Shown here: positions 55,501 to 64,000 of the stretch, one piece after another | How positions within the stretch are numbered: the stretch's first letter is position 1 | Layout of the letters: each line of letters opens with the position of its first letter | From: Branchiostoma floridae | Lineage: Eukaryota; Chordata; Leptocardii; Amphioxiformes; Branchiostomatidae | Direction of reading: 5' to 3' | DNA length: 64,000 bases | NCBI RefSeq assembly: GCF_000003815.2 | Contig: NC_049988.1 | Coordinates: 3,288,210-3,352,209, forward strand | Translations under genes and position numbers: made by a program | Notes under the pieces: model-generated | Seen by the model: the letters and a program-made list of their open reading frames with translations, nothing else | What the model was told of the DNA's origin: nothing | Database searches by the model: none

Positions 55501-58500
55501 CTGAACCGAGACCTTGAAAAACGGGTTTTGATGAGATTATCGTATGCGAAAGGGCGCCGACACACATTGTCAACAATCATAACAATAGCAAAACAAACAG
55601 TGTGTGGCTTTTACGGCCGTGGATGGCGTCCCCAAGCCGCCTGTAGCTTCCACCAAGGATTTTTGTCCGTCAAGGTTGACGGATTGGTTTTAAAATTTTT
55701 CCGTCAGACGCAGCAAATTTCCGTCAATTGACGGAAAAACGGACGCTGGCTAGACCCCTGTACCTCTTGCTTGCTGGACAGGGATCAGGCTGACATGGGT
55801 GAAGAGAGGAGCAGGTTCCAAACTCAAACTGGTGATCCAAAAGCCCAGCACATCTACGGAAAAAAAAATCAAGATTAAAGGCCCATTATATAACATTTTG
55901 CCCCAAAAATTGAAAACATTCTTGAGAACATAAGCATCATATGAATTACATATACAAAGCAGGGCTCGAAATACTGGGTGCATGTGCACCCAGGTGCACC
56001 CAAAATTGGAGCTGTGCACCCAATTTTTTTCTGTGGGTGCACAGGGTGCACCCAAATATTTCTTACGTTTATGTATGTAAAGATATCAAAGTATACTAGT
56101 ATACATCATATTCTTGACATCTAAGTTTTAGAAAGATAATAAAAATGTCTGTCATGGTACTTGTTTAAGAATTTGATAGCTAAAATGTAACTAAGTTTTA
56201 TTATTAGGTTATTACTTAAGTTTAAGTAGTGCACCCAAAATTTTTTGGTGCACCCAATTTTTCAGGCTGGGTGCACCAGTGCACCTAATCCCAAAAATGA
56301 ATTTCGAGCCCTGCAAAGATACTAACACTTTTCAGCATATTTATATGTGACTATAATGTTATATTTTGGGTTTTTGCGAACTGTACAAAACAAGCTAAAC
56401 ATTAGGTCTGCTTAGTTTCTGAAACCATCTCAAACTAGACCCTTCCTCCCTCCCTATAAATATTGGCATGAAATTCTATAGTGTTGATCTAACTTACCAT
56501 GTTAAGAAATGGGAGGAAAATCTTCCTTCTATATTGTCCTTATGTTACATAATCGACCTTAAAAGGAATTCAGACTTCGTACAAAAGTGATTTTGACTGG
56601 AGACCAAGTACTGTAAATGCATTTAAGTTCGCGGGGATTTAATTTCGCGGTAGCGGGAAAAAGGACTTTTCGCGGTGGATTTAAGTTCGCGGTAACACCA
56701 TAGACGGCAGTCTAAATGCTATAATAGAAAAATGTTAGCGGTGGTTTTGAGTTCGCGGTAAAGTGGTCACCACGAACATTAATCCACCGCGAACATTTCT
56801 GCATTAACAGTATCCTATAAGGTTGACTCAAAGTCATGATGTGACTTTAAAAATGGTAAATTTCAGAATCTAAGGATTAGAAAAAGGGCCTCGAAAAATA
56901 CAGTAAATTCTCTTAACTTTGCCGCAAGTAAATTTTACAATCTCAATAGAAATCAAGTTAGAGGTTACAGTTGAAACACATGAAGTAACACAAGACAACA
57001 ATTATTCAGGTAAAAAGTAACCAAGAAATTGCACACTAAGAAGAAAAAAAATTCAAAAGCTTCAGTTAGTAATCTTGACCTTGTAACAGTGGGGCCGCGT
57101 AGCACAGTGGTAGTGTATTCGGCCCGTGACCGAGAGGTCGCCGGTTCGAATCCGCCTGCCGTGTTGCCGGTCTTGTGCCCTTGGGAAAGGCACTTTCCAC
57201 GACTTTCCTCACTTTACTCAAGTGAAAAATGAGTCGTCCCTCGGATAGGACGTTAAATGGAGGTCCCGTGTATGGGGAGAGCCATACCCTATGCACGTTA
57301 AAGAACCCGCCACATGTGCGAACATCCACCCGAGCGGATCAAACCATTCCGGCCAAAATAGGGGTAGGGAATCTCCCGAGCAGCCCTCGTAACCCCTGCT
57401 TCGCCTATTGGGTCAGTTAGTCTTCACTCATAGTGAGCAATTGGGCTGGTCTCAATCATGATGTTTCTGACCTAGGGCGAAGAGTTGCTGTTACAGTTCC
57501 AATCATGTAACCCGTAACCTTGAGTGGCCTTCAGGCCTTGTTACGTGGTGACCATTGAGTAAAAAAAAAAAAAAAAAAAGTACTGACCTTGCCAAACAGG
57601 CGCTCGGGTAGGTTCTGCCATTGTGGGCACAGACTGGTACAAACTGGTCAGCACAGTTACAGGGGAGGCCTGGGTACAATATAGCACACAGTCAATAAAC
57701 AATCAACACATCTTAATCAAAACAAAATGGCTTGGTTAGTGGGCAGGTACCAAGGACAGGTGTGTTGGCCTTTGTATGGATGGTGTTCAGCACCAGGGAC
57801 AGGTGTGTTTACCTGTGTATGGATGGTGTTCAGCACCAGGGACAGGTGTGTTTACCTGTGTATGGATGGTACTCAGCACCAGGGACAGGTGTGTTTACCT
57901 GTGTATGGATGGTGTTCAGCACCAGGGACAGGTGTGTTTACCTGTGTATGGATGGTGTTCAGCACCAGGGACAGGTGTGTTTACCTGTGTATGAATGGTA
58001 CTCAGCACCAGGGACAGGTGTGTTTACCTGTGTGTGGATGGTGTTAAGCACCAGGGACAGATGTGTTTACCTGTGTATGGATGGTGTTCAGCACCAGGGA
58101 CAGGTGTGTTTACCTGTGTATGGATGGTGTTTAGCACCAGGGACAGGTGTGTTGGCCTTTGTATGAATGGTGTTCAGCACCAGGGACAGGTGTGTTTACC
58201 TGTGTATGGATGGTGTTCAGCACCAGGGACAGGTGTGTTTACCTGTGTGTGGATGGTGTTTAGCACCAGGGACAGATGTGTTGGCCTTTGTATGGATGGT
58301 GTTCAGCACCAGGGACAGGTGTGTTTACCTGTGTATGGATGGTGTTCAGCACCAGGGACAGGTGTGCTAACCTGTGTGTGGATGGTGTTCAGCACCAGGG
58401 ACAGGTATGTTTGCCTGTGTGTGGATGGTGTTCAGCACCAGGGACAGGCGTGTTGGCCTTTGTATGGATGGTGTTCAGCACCAGGCACAAGTGTGTTGGT

Positions 58501-61500
58501 CTTTGAATGTATAGTGTTCAGCACCAGGCACAAGTGTGTTTACCTGTATGCGGATGGTGTTCAGCACCAGGGACAGGTGTCTAGGCCTGTGTATGGTCTA
58601 TGGATGGTATTCTGTACCAAGGACAGGTGTGCATGTGTGTGCAGATGATCATCATCACTATACATCCGGTTTACACGGTAAAATACATAGTACAGTTTTT
58701 CCAGATCTTTTATGATCTGTCTTTCATGGCAGACATTGAAGTAGTCCCTAACAGTCCAATGTCTCTTTCTACCATGATGATAAGACGGTGGCAATGTGGC
58801 CTGATTTTGTGTGGTTAGCTAAATCGGCTCTTGGCTTAGAATCTACAGGTTCTCGGTTTGAATCCCTATAGCAAGTCCCAACACAAATATGAACCCTTAC
58901 ATAAACTCTTCTTGAGAAGCGTACACGTGTTATACGTAGGTTCTTGAACACCGAAGAGGTGTGGCCTTCAACCTACAGGAGGATAGGTGTCAGGTGCCTT
59001 TCCTATAGACACTGCATAACTATAGGACCTGTTTTGGATTCAAACCTACAACTAAGGCTGTGTACCTAAATACACGTACCTATAAAAGGTTTAGGTAAGC
59101 ATAGGTCAGGACGTAAACATCTGTGTCCCTGTACCTGAACCTATTAGAAACAAACTACATCACTATTGAACACAAGTTTCTGAGACTAGAGATAAGTAAA
59201 TTAAAAATCAAAGATGACAATTGTGGTAATTGTGCAGTTGAAAATTAAGAAACCTTTGTTTTGAGGTTCAAAGATGTAAATCCTCATACAAGTATGACAA
59301 TTTCTCACTAAAGAAGACAGTTATAACTTACAGATAATTGATCAAACTTGTTTAGGTACAGGTAAAGGTCCGGACCTGTACCTAAACCTGTGTAAAATTT
59401 CTTTAGGTACACAGCTCTACCTACAACCCTAGCCACAAGGTCACCATGTTAAAGACTAAAACAAAAACCCCACCTGTGTATCTCCTCCTCTCCTCCTCTG
59501 TACTACCCAGAGACAGACAGGGTCTCTTAGTACAGGTCAGCTCTCCGGCAAAACATGCACAGATGTTACAGTCCAGCTCAAAACTGGTGCCATGGTCTGG
59601 AAAAACAAAAAAAAATATTTTGGTTAAAAGTAGTATTTTTAAACGAAAAGAGAATACAATAGACATTCAAATGAAGAGCATGAGAAAAAACAGTGTTAAT
59701 TATATGTACAACTGATCATAGCCAGTCACAACTATGATACAGCACTTTTGTACCCTAGCACCTCTCTATTGTACTGTAGCAGATGTTCTGTTTTGGTATA
59801 TTCTAGGCATGCCAGGGTCATAATTTTTTTGTACCAGAGAAAAATCATCCACAGAGACGGTGGGCGCCATAGACTTCCTGCAACCTATGATCCACTGCTC
59901 ACTGAGTCACATGTTCTATCTGCATAACATGACGCCACGGCAGCAGTGGATTTTTCATTCCTTGTCAAAGACTGCTGGTGCTGTTCAGTCGAAAAATTGT
60001 TGGGTGAGTCCAATTTTTGTGTTGGAATTTACAGTTCAACTAGTTCAAGAAGGATTTTTGTCATCTTTCATGACAAATCCATTTCTAATCCCGTACCTTT
60101 AATCTGTCCCCCCACTAGGCATGTGTCCATGGGGATACATGACAGGGTGGTAGTCTCTTACCTTTAATCTGTCCCCCCACTAGGCATGTGTCCATGGGGA
60201 TACATGACAGGGTGGTACAGTCTCTTACCTTTAATCTGTCCCCCCACATCGACACACCCGGTAACAGCCTGGGTCTCCGCTGGCCACAGGTACCCTCACC
60301 ACCGCACCTGACGCTACCACATAGTCTGACGCCTCTCCCATTGGACAACCTAGGGACAGACAGGGAGGCAAAAAGTTAAAATCATATGACAACAAAATAT
60401 AACATTTTCTGATCACACTTCCATTTGGGTCATGTGATGACAGAGGAAAGTAGATACAGTAGACACTATTGCATAAGGCCTAGGAAAAAAAATGTTGTGT
60501 TTCCTGTTTCAGTCCTGAAAAAATTAGGGTCGGTAGGTAGGGATTATCTTTTTTTTCTTTTATTTTTTTTTAGGCTGGCCAAAACTCTAGTGATACATAT
60601 TGCAATACAGTTGAACAAAGTAAACTGAAATGCATGATGACACTTGTCTTTCAATGTCAAACTTTAATTTTGTGCATAATAGATACATTTATCCTTCATT
60701 AGATGGGGCAAGCAGTGTTTTACTTCAATAGGAAGCAGGCTGAATAAAAATTCTAACTGCAAGCTATGTGACTCCACTGCCTGCCCAAAAAAAAAAGTCT
60801 AGGGTCAGCAGGTTTTTTTAGGGTAGGTAGGGAAACAGGAAACACGACATTTTTTTTCCTAGGCCTAAAGGATAATAGCATAAGTTGGGGATCTGCATGA
60901 AAACCCAAACCATTTCCCATTCTCTCCATTATAGATAAGATTAATGATTATAGCATAATATATCAATCCATCATGGCATAAACCTGATATTTGCACCTAA
61001 TGATTTCACAATATGTAATAAGAATTTAAAAAACAGCAAAAAGGATGCTCACAAAGACATCGAATTGGCAAAAGTTTTGATATTGTCTCCTAATGTTTCT
61101 TACATTGTAGATACTAAATAAGTAATGATAGGATAATACACATAATACAGAGAGCCGAACCTGTAATACTTAAATTTCAACATAACTATTTGACCAAATG
61201 CAGCCATTTTTACCAATGCCAAGAAGATAATGTTTTTGGCAGCGTTCATGTCACAGTGTAGATTATAAACTCAAGAAGGCCCGGATGGCTTGGCTTCATA
61301 TTTGGTATGTGTATGTGGGTATCTGCTGATGAGACCTTGAGATGATAAGATTTTGGGCCCCCAAACAGCTTATTATGGTACTGCAGCAGAACTCCAAGTT
61401 TTCGTATCTTTTGGTCTATACGGTCAGCAAATTTGAATGGTAGACAGCTCTTCTGCACAGGAAGAAGTGACCCCCTAGTATGAGCCCCCTAGCAGCTTGT

Positions 61501-63849
61501 AGTGTACTGACCTTGTTTACAGATGTGTTGTGGACAGGAGGACCCAGTACAGTTCTCCCTGGCCCTGTTGACGTGACACACAGACTCCATACAGGGGCTG
61601 GGGTTACATGGGTTCGTCACCTCGTCCAGCCGACTCATGTGCTGACTTGGAACTACAAACACACAACACAAAACAGTTTGAATTTCAAATAAATCTCTAC
61701 GTACTTATTGAATAGAAAAGGATGACTCGTAAAAAGACTAATACACCTTACATAGTGTACAGGAATCCAGTAAATTTAACAACCATCTCTATAGAATGGA
61801 GAACGAGAATTGGCTAAGGAAGACCACCACAATGACCATTCATGCATTCACACGGTGGTAATCAATGAAAATAGAATATACTCGTAATATTACTTGTATT
61901 GGTAAACGGAATGCTGTTATAATTGTATATTGTATTCTTACCAGGGCTAGCCCTTGATAATACTAATAGCCTCTGGTTAGTTTGGCTGTATTTCTTTCTA
62001 TAAAGCAAAAATAAATCAAATCAAATCAAAGATCTTCATCTCCTCAACCTACACAGTGGCAAACCTAAAGATAGAAACTACTGGCGAGCTGCCATCAAGC
62101 CTCAACATCATGTACAGTCAAACCTGTCTATAGCGGCCACTCAAGGGACCGGACAAATGTGGCCACTATAGACAGGTGGCCTCTGTATAGAGGTGACAAC
62201 TTGTAGATAAGATACCCAAGGGACCGACAAAAAGTGGCCACTATGGACAGGTGGCCCCTCTGTAGAGGTGGCCCCTAATACAGGTTTGACTGTACGTGCA
62301 AGAATGTCTGACTGGTTTGTGTACCTAGGTATGGTGCGAGGGTGATGCAGTGGTCATCTTCGTCCTGGGGAGACAGGGCGTTACACAGACTGTCCACTGT
62401 GGTACCCATGGGGAAGCGGGCCTGGTCACCACACCTGGTCAGGATGTTCACACAGTCCGCCCTGCAACATAGAGGCAAACATTCATCAGGGCTCGAAATA
62501 TCACCTGCATATGCAGGTTAGTGCAGGTAAAATTGGAGCTGTGCAGGTATTTCTGGTGTCTACCTGCACCTAACCTGCACTGGTCCATGCACTGCCATGG
62601 GTTTTATACATAAATGTCCCATGATGTAGATGTAGGTGTATGTGGATTGTTATTAGCTGCATTGACTGTTACCACCTATTAAGTATAAAAGAAAAAATAG
62701 CAATGGTTTCTCAACAACTTTAGTATGATCCATACTTTCTGAATTCAGAGTGGTGCAGGTAAAATTTGTCTGGTGCAGGTATTTTTCAATGTTACTGCAA
62801 CAGTGCAGGTATGCAGAAAAAAGTATTTCGAGCCCTGTTCAACCACTAAGCCTTCTTCAGAAAGACTCAGTTGACCATTTGAGGTAGAGGATGTGGAGCA
62901 TGGAGCCCAAATGTCATTGATACCACTAATACAGAGCTATATCGATAATGTAGAGATTTGTAAATTCAAGGCATCACAAAAAGTATTCAAGTCTATCTTT
63001 TTTTCAATGTAAAAAAAACACAATTCAATTTGTATGTCAATATGGCAGATTTGGTCCAAAAACCGAAATCGACTAATGTTACAGGGTCCAACGTCTCGTG
63101 GTTATTCTCTTTTGCTGGGCGCGGCCCAGCATGCACCATTTGTGGTCAAATGTTTCCAGATATTGCAATACAACGCAAGGGCTATTTCCCTGTACTTAGC
63201 TCTGTTGGGCAAAACTGTACAATAAAGGTCTTCATTCATTCATTCATTCATTATTTACAGATGCTCGTGATGACATAGACAGTTGGGACAGTGGACATGA
63301 TGGACAGTTCTTTTGTTTGCCACATTGGCCTCTTTTCGATCGTTGTCGTAGCCACCGGGTGAAAAAGGTGCATTGTCTAGGGTAAGAACCTACTTGCAGA
63401 TCCTGTTGCCATGTGAATGGCTATGACAGGGTTTGATGTGCAGGGGACGGAATGGGCAAAAGTTTTGTCCATCCCTATTGGCAAAATTCTGTCACAGAAC
63501 GGAAGAACGAACGCTAGCTAGAACCCTGATCTACACAAAGAACCTACTTGCAGATCCTGTTGCCATGTGAATGGCTATGACAGGGTTTGATGTGCAGGGG
63601 ACGGAATGGGCAAAAGTTTTGTCCATCCCTAGTGGCAAAATTCCGTCAAAGGACGGAAGAACGAACGCTAGCTAGAACCCTGATCTACATAAAAGAACCT
63701 ACTTGCAGATCCTGTTGCCATGTGACTGACTGTGACAGGGTTTGATCTGTAGGGTACAGGCGATGGCCTTCCACATGTCAGGCTCACACTCCTGCACATC
63801 TCTCACAGGGATGCTCATCACCGGCATGTTGATTTTTTTTCCATCCCTT
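49568..63849 (-). CDS. RECK: Reversion-inducing cysteine-rich protein with Kazal motifs (C-terminal ~580 residues; 5' exons outside window)
   Basis: Fourteen exons in transcription order: 63703 to about 63840 (acceptor uncertain), 62325-62461, 61512-61652, 60162-60349, 59474-59596, 57588-57669, 55764-55853, 54582-54649, 53591-53712, 52556-52685, 51849-51944, 51213-51331, 50729-50818, 49568-49789. Phases agree except for one apparent 1-nt frameshift in the 60162-60349 exon. Family marks in order: MWKAIACTLQIKPC, NILTRCGDQARFP, NPCNPSPC, CPMGEASDYVV, HGTSF..DCN.C.CFAGEL, first Kazal motif FVPVCAHNGRTYPSAC, FEFGTCSS, second cysteine-rich segment, Kazal motif VCGHNGETYESNC, PPGACCPVC, QCDVFGYLS, SHVPLSFL, then a hydrophobic tail typical of a GPI-anchor signal. 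Vertebrate RECK is a GPI-anchored cell-surface inhibitor of metalloproteases and a Wnt7 co-receptor; the N-terminal cysteine knots that bind Wnt7 are not in this window. Confidence 0.93.
49850..50705. repeat. 33-bp minisatellite in last RECK intron, about 25 copies
   Basis: Unit around ACATACAGAAACTGCACTGC plus TCCCTCTGGGAGA. Period 33 is divisible by three, so several frames on both strands stay open for 200-370 codons. Variants (TGCTCCC/TGTACCC, GGGAG/GGCAG) recur in blocks, suggesting higher-order expansion. Confidence 0.95.
53370..53559 (-). mobile_element. Small inverted-repeat element with hammerhead-like core
   Basis: The arms at 53370-53394 (AATAAAGAGACTTTTTACAC) and 53533-53559 are inverted copies. 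On the minus strand 53411-53443 reads CTGAAGA, then a 6-bp perfect stem GGTGAC/GTCACC, then GAAACGTC. This is the phrase typical of Penelope-like element termini and related hammerhead ribozymes. An unpaired A after the CTGAAGA box weakens the ribozyme call. It lies in a RECK intron. Confidence 0.55.
55421..55760. mobile_element. hAT-type MITE, family CAGGGCTCTAGCCAGC, copy 3, at a RECK splice donor
   Basis: An exact 8-bp duplication TACCTCTT lies at 55413-55420 and 55761-55768. The right copy spans the end of the RECK exon that starts at 55764, so the insertion site overlaps the exon-intron junction. Confidence 0.93.
55960..56313. mobile_element. MITE, family CAGGGCTCGAAAT, copy 1
   Basis: Ends CAGGGCTCGAAAT and ATTTCGAGCCCTG, with interior GGTGCACCCA repeats. 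No clean 8-bp duplication. Copy 2 is at 62487-62837. RECK intron. Confidence 0.78.
56609..56812. mobile_element. TA-ended MITE, family TACTGTAAATGCA, copy 2
   Basis: Ends TACTGTAAATGCA and TGCATTAACAGTA, interior TTCGCGGTGG motifs as at 40185-40391. RECK intron. Confidence 0.78.
57091..57579 (+). mobile_element. tRNA-derived SINE with poly(A) tail
   Basis: The head has a box A match TAGCACAGTGG (57100) and box B GGTTCGAATCC (57143-57153). A ~400-bp body follows, then a 19-nt A tail at 57561-57579. TGACCTTG occurs on both sides (57076-57083 and 57584-57591). Antisense to RECK and immediately next to a RECK splice donor. Confidence 0.85.
57730..58590. repeat. 43-bp minisatellite in a RECK intron, about 19 copies
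   Basis: Unit GTGTTCAGCACCAGGGACAG plus GTGTGTTTACCTGTGTATGGATG. All frames stay open across three units, producing spurious frames up to 217 codons. In the RECK sense many units read CACAG|GTAAAC. Confidence 0.95.
58795..58890 (+). repeat. Degenerate tRNA-like sequence
   Basis: GTGTGGTTAGCTAAATCGG followed by a box B-like CGGTTTGAATCCC. It resembles a decayed SINE head, not a functional tRNA: the acceptor stem does not close. Confidence 0.4.
59053..59419. mobile_element. hAT-type MITE, family TAGRGCTGTGTACC, copy 2
   Basis: Ends TAAGGCTGTGTACC and GGTACACAGCTCTA, exact 8-bp duplication CCTACAAC at 59045-59052 and 59420-59427. RECK intron. Confidence 0.9.
60099..60161 (-). repeat. Partial duplicate of a RECK exon 3' edge
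   Basis: Repeats the segment encoding CIPMDTCLVGGQIK with a 2-nt deletion near its start, and ends at a GT donor-like site. In frame from the upstream copy it reaches a stop (WTHA*), so it is probably intronic. Confidence 0.65.
60475..60870. mobile_element. Inverted-repeat element, AGGCCTAGGAAAAAAAATGT arms
   Basis: Arms of about 36 bp extending into GTTTCCTGTTT flank roughly 320 bp. RECK intron. Confidence 0.72.
61255..61500. repeat. Dispersed repeat related to 18030-18290
   Basis: Shares GGGCCCCC, GTACTGCAGCAGAACTC and ATATTTGGTA phrases. It abuts the RECK exon at 61512. Confidence 0.6.
62113..62294. mobile_element. TA-flanked Tigger/pogo-like MITE
   Basis: Perfect ends TACAGTCAAACCTG and CAGGTTTGACTGTA, with GTGGCCACTATAGACAGG interior. 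It lies 30 nt from the donor of the RECK exon at 62325. Confidence 0.8.
62487..62837. mobile_element. MITE, family CAGGGCTCGAAAT, copy 2
   Basis: Ends CAGGGCTCGAAAT and ATTTCGAGCCCTG, interior GTGCAGGTAAAATT repeats. It starts about 25 nt upstream (gene sense) of the RECK exon ending at 62461. Confidence 0.78.
63385..63692 (-). repeat. Two truncated duplicates of a RECK exon 3' end with donor
   Basis: Each ~155-bp unit contains a segment reading IKPCHSHSHGNRICK followed by GTAGGTTC, copying the end of the exon at 63703. They lie downstream of the true exon in the transcription sense and lack the exon's 5' half. Confidence 0.75.
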
Positions 63850-64000
63850 GTTTAGATTTTTTTACTGGAAATCCCGTTGTGCGACAATCATTGGGGGGTC
63901 TCGGGAAATGTTGAAATTTAGACCCTCTGAAAGGCTATTTCCTGTATTTTGATGGGCAATTTTTGCTGATAGACTTAGCTTGGTTCAATGGCATCTGTTT

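Noticed and set aside
57091..57165. Possible tRNA gene with good A and B boxes
   Set aside because: Continues into a long body and a poly(A) tail, so it is a SINE head; no closing acceptor stem found.
57727..58648. Open frames up to 217 codons over the 43-bp repeat
   Set aside because: Minisatellite artefact within a RECK intron; the three frames give the same residue string shifted.

Overview
The window looks like nuclear DNA from an invertebrate deuterostome. A lancelet (Branchiostoma-like cephalochordate) is my best guess. The basis is multi-exon genes with GT-AG introns, clear relatives of vertebrate TLCD4, PSME3, ARF1/3 and RECK, moderate intron sizes, and very dense short inverted-repeat transposons, satellites and SINE-like repeats. 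The species is an inference; no marker gene fixes it. Genes were rebuilt exon by exon from splice sites, reading phase and remembered protein families. Nothing was searched or aligned by computer.

Layout. (1) About 1-20 kb: three tandem minus-strand copies of a TLCD4-like membrane protein gene, here called A (14.7-20.0 kb), B (7.7-13.0 kb) and C (about 0.3-5.3 kb, last exon beyond the left edge). Each has six coding exons of the same lengths (152, 90, 59, 92, 74, 283 nt). A decayed non-LTR reverse transcriptase fragment and a 100-N gap separate C from B. (2) 20.1-24.4 kb: a giant imperfect palindrome filled with ~180-bp repeats that flip orientation. (3) 25-34.1 kb, minus strand: PSME3 (REG-gamma proteasome activator), nine coding exons, 243 residues. 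(4) 35.2-42.8 kb, plus strand: an ARF1/3-class small GTPase, divergent from PSME3, with two tandem versions of coding exon 3 separated by only 50 nt. (5) 43-49 kb: noncoding, with minisatellite and inverted-repeat elements. (6) 49.6 kb to the right edge, minus strand: the C-terminal ~580 residues of RECK in 14 exons, ending in a GPI-anchor signal; the N-terminal part lies beyond the right edge.

The four loci are not a functional pathway; this is ordinary animal gene neighbourhood. The unusual content is genomic: mutually exclusive exon architecture in ARF, transposons whose target-site duplications duplicate splice donors of RECK, partial tandem duplications of RECK exon edges, exon-1 homogenisation among the TLCD4 copies, a foldback satellite element, and a small element carrying a hammerhead-like motif.
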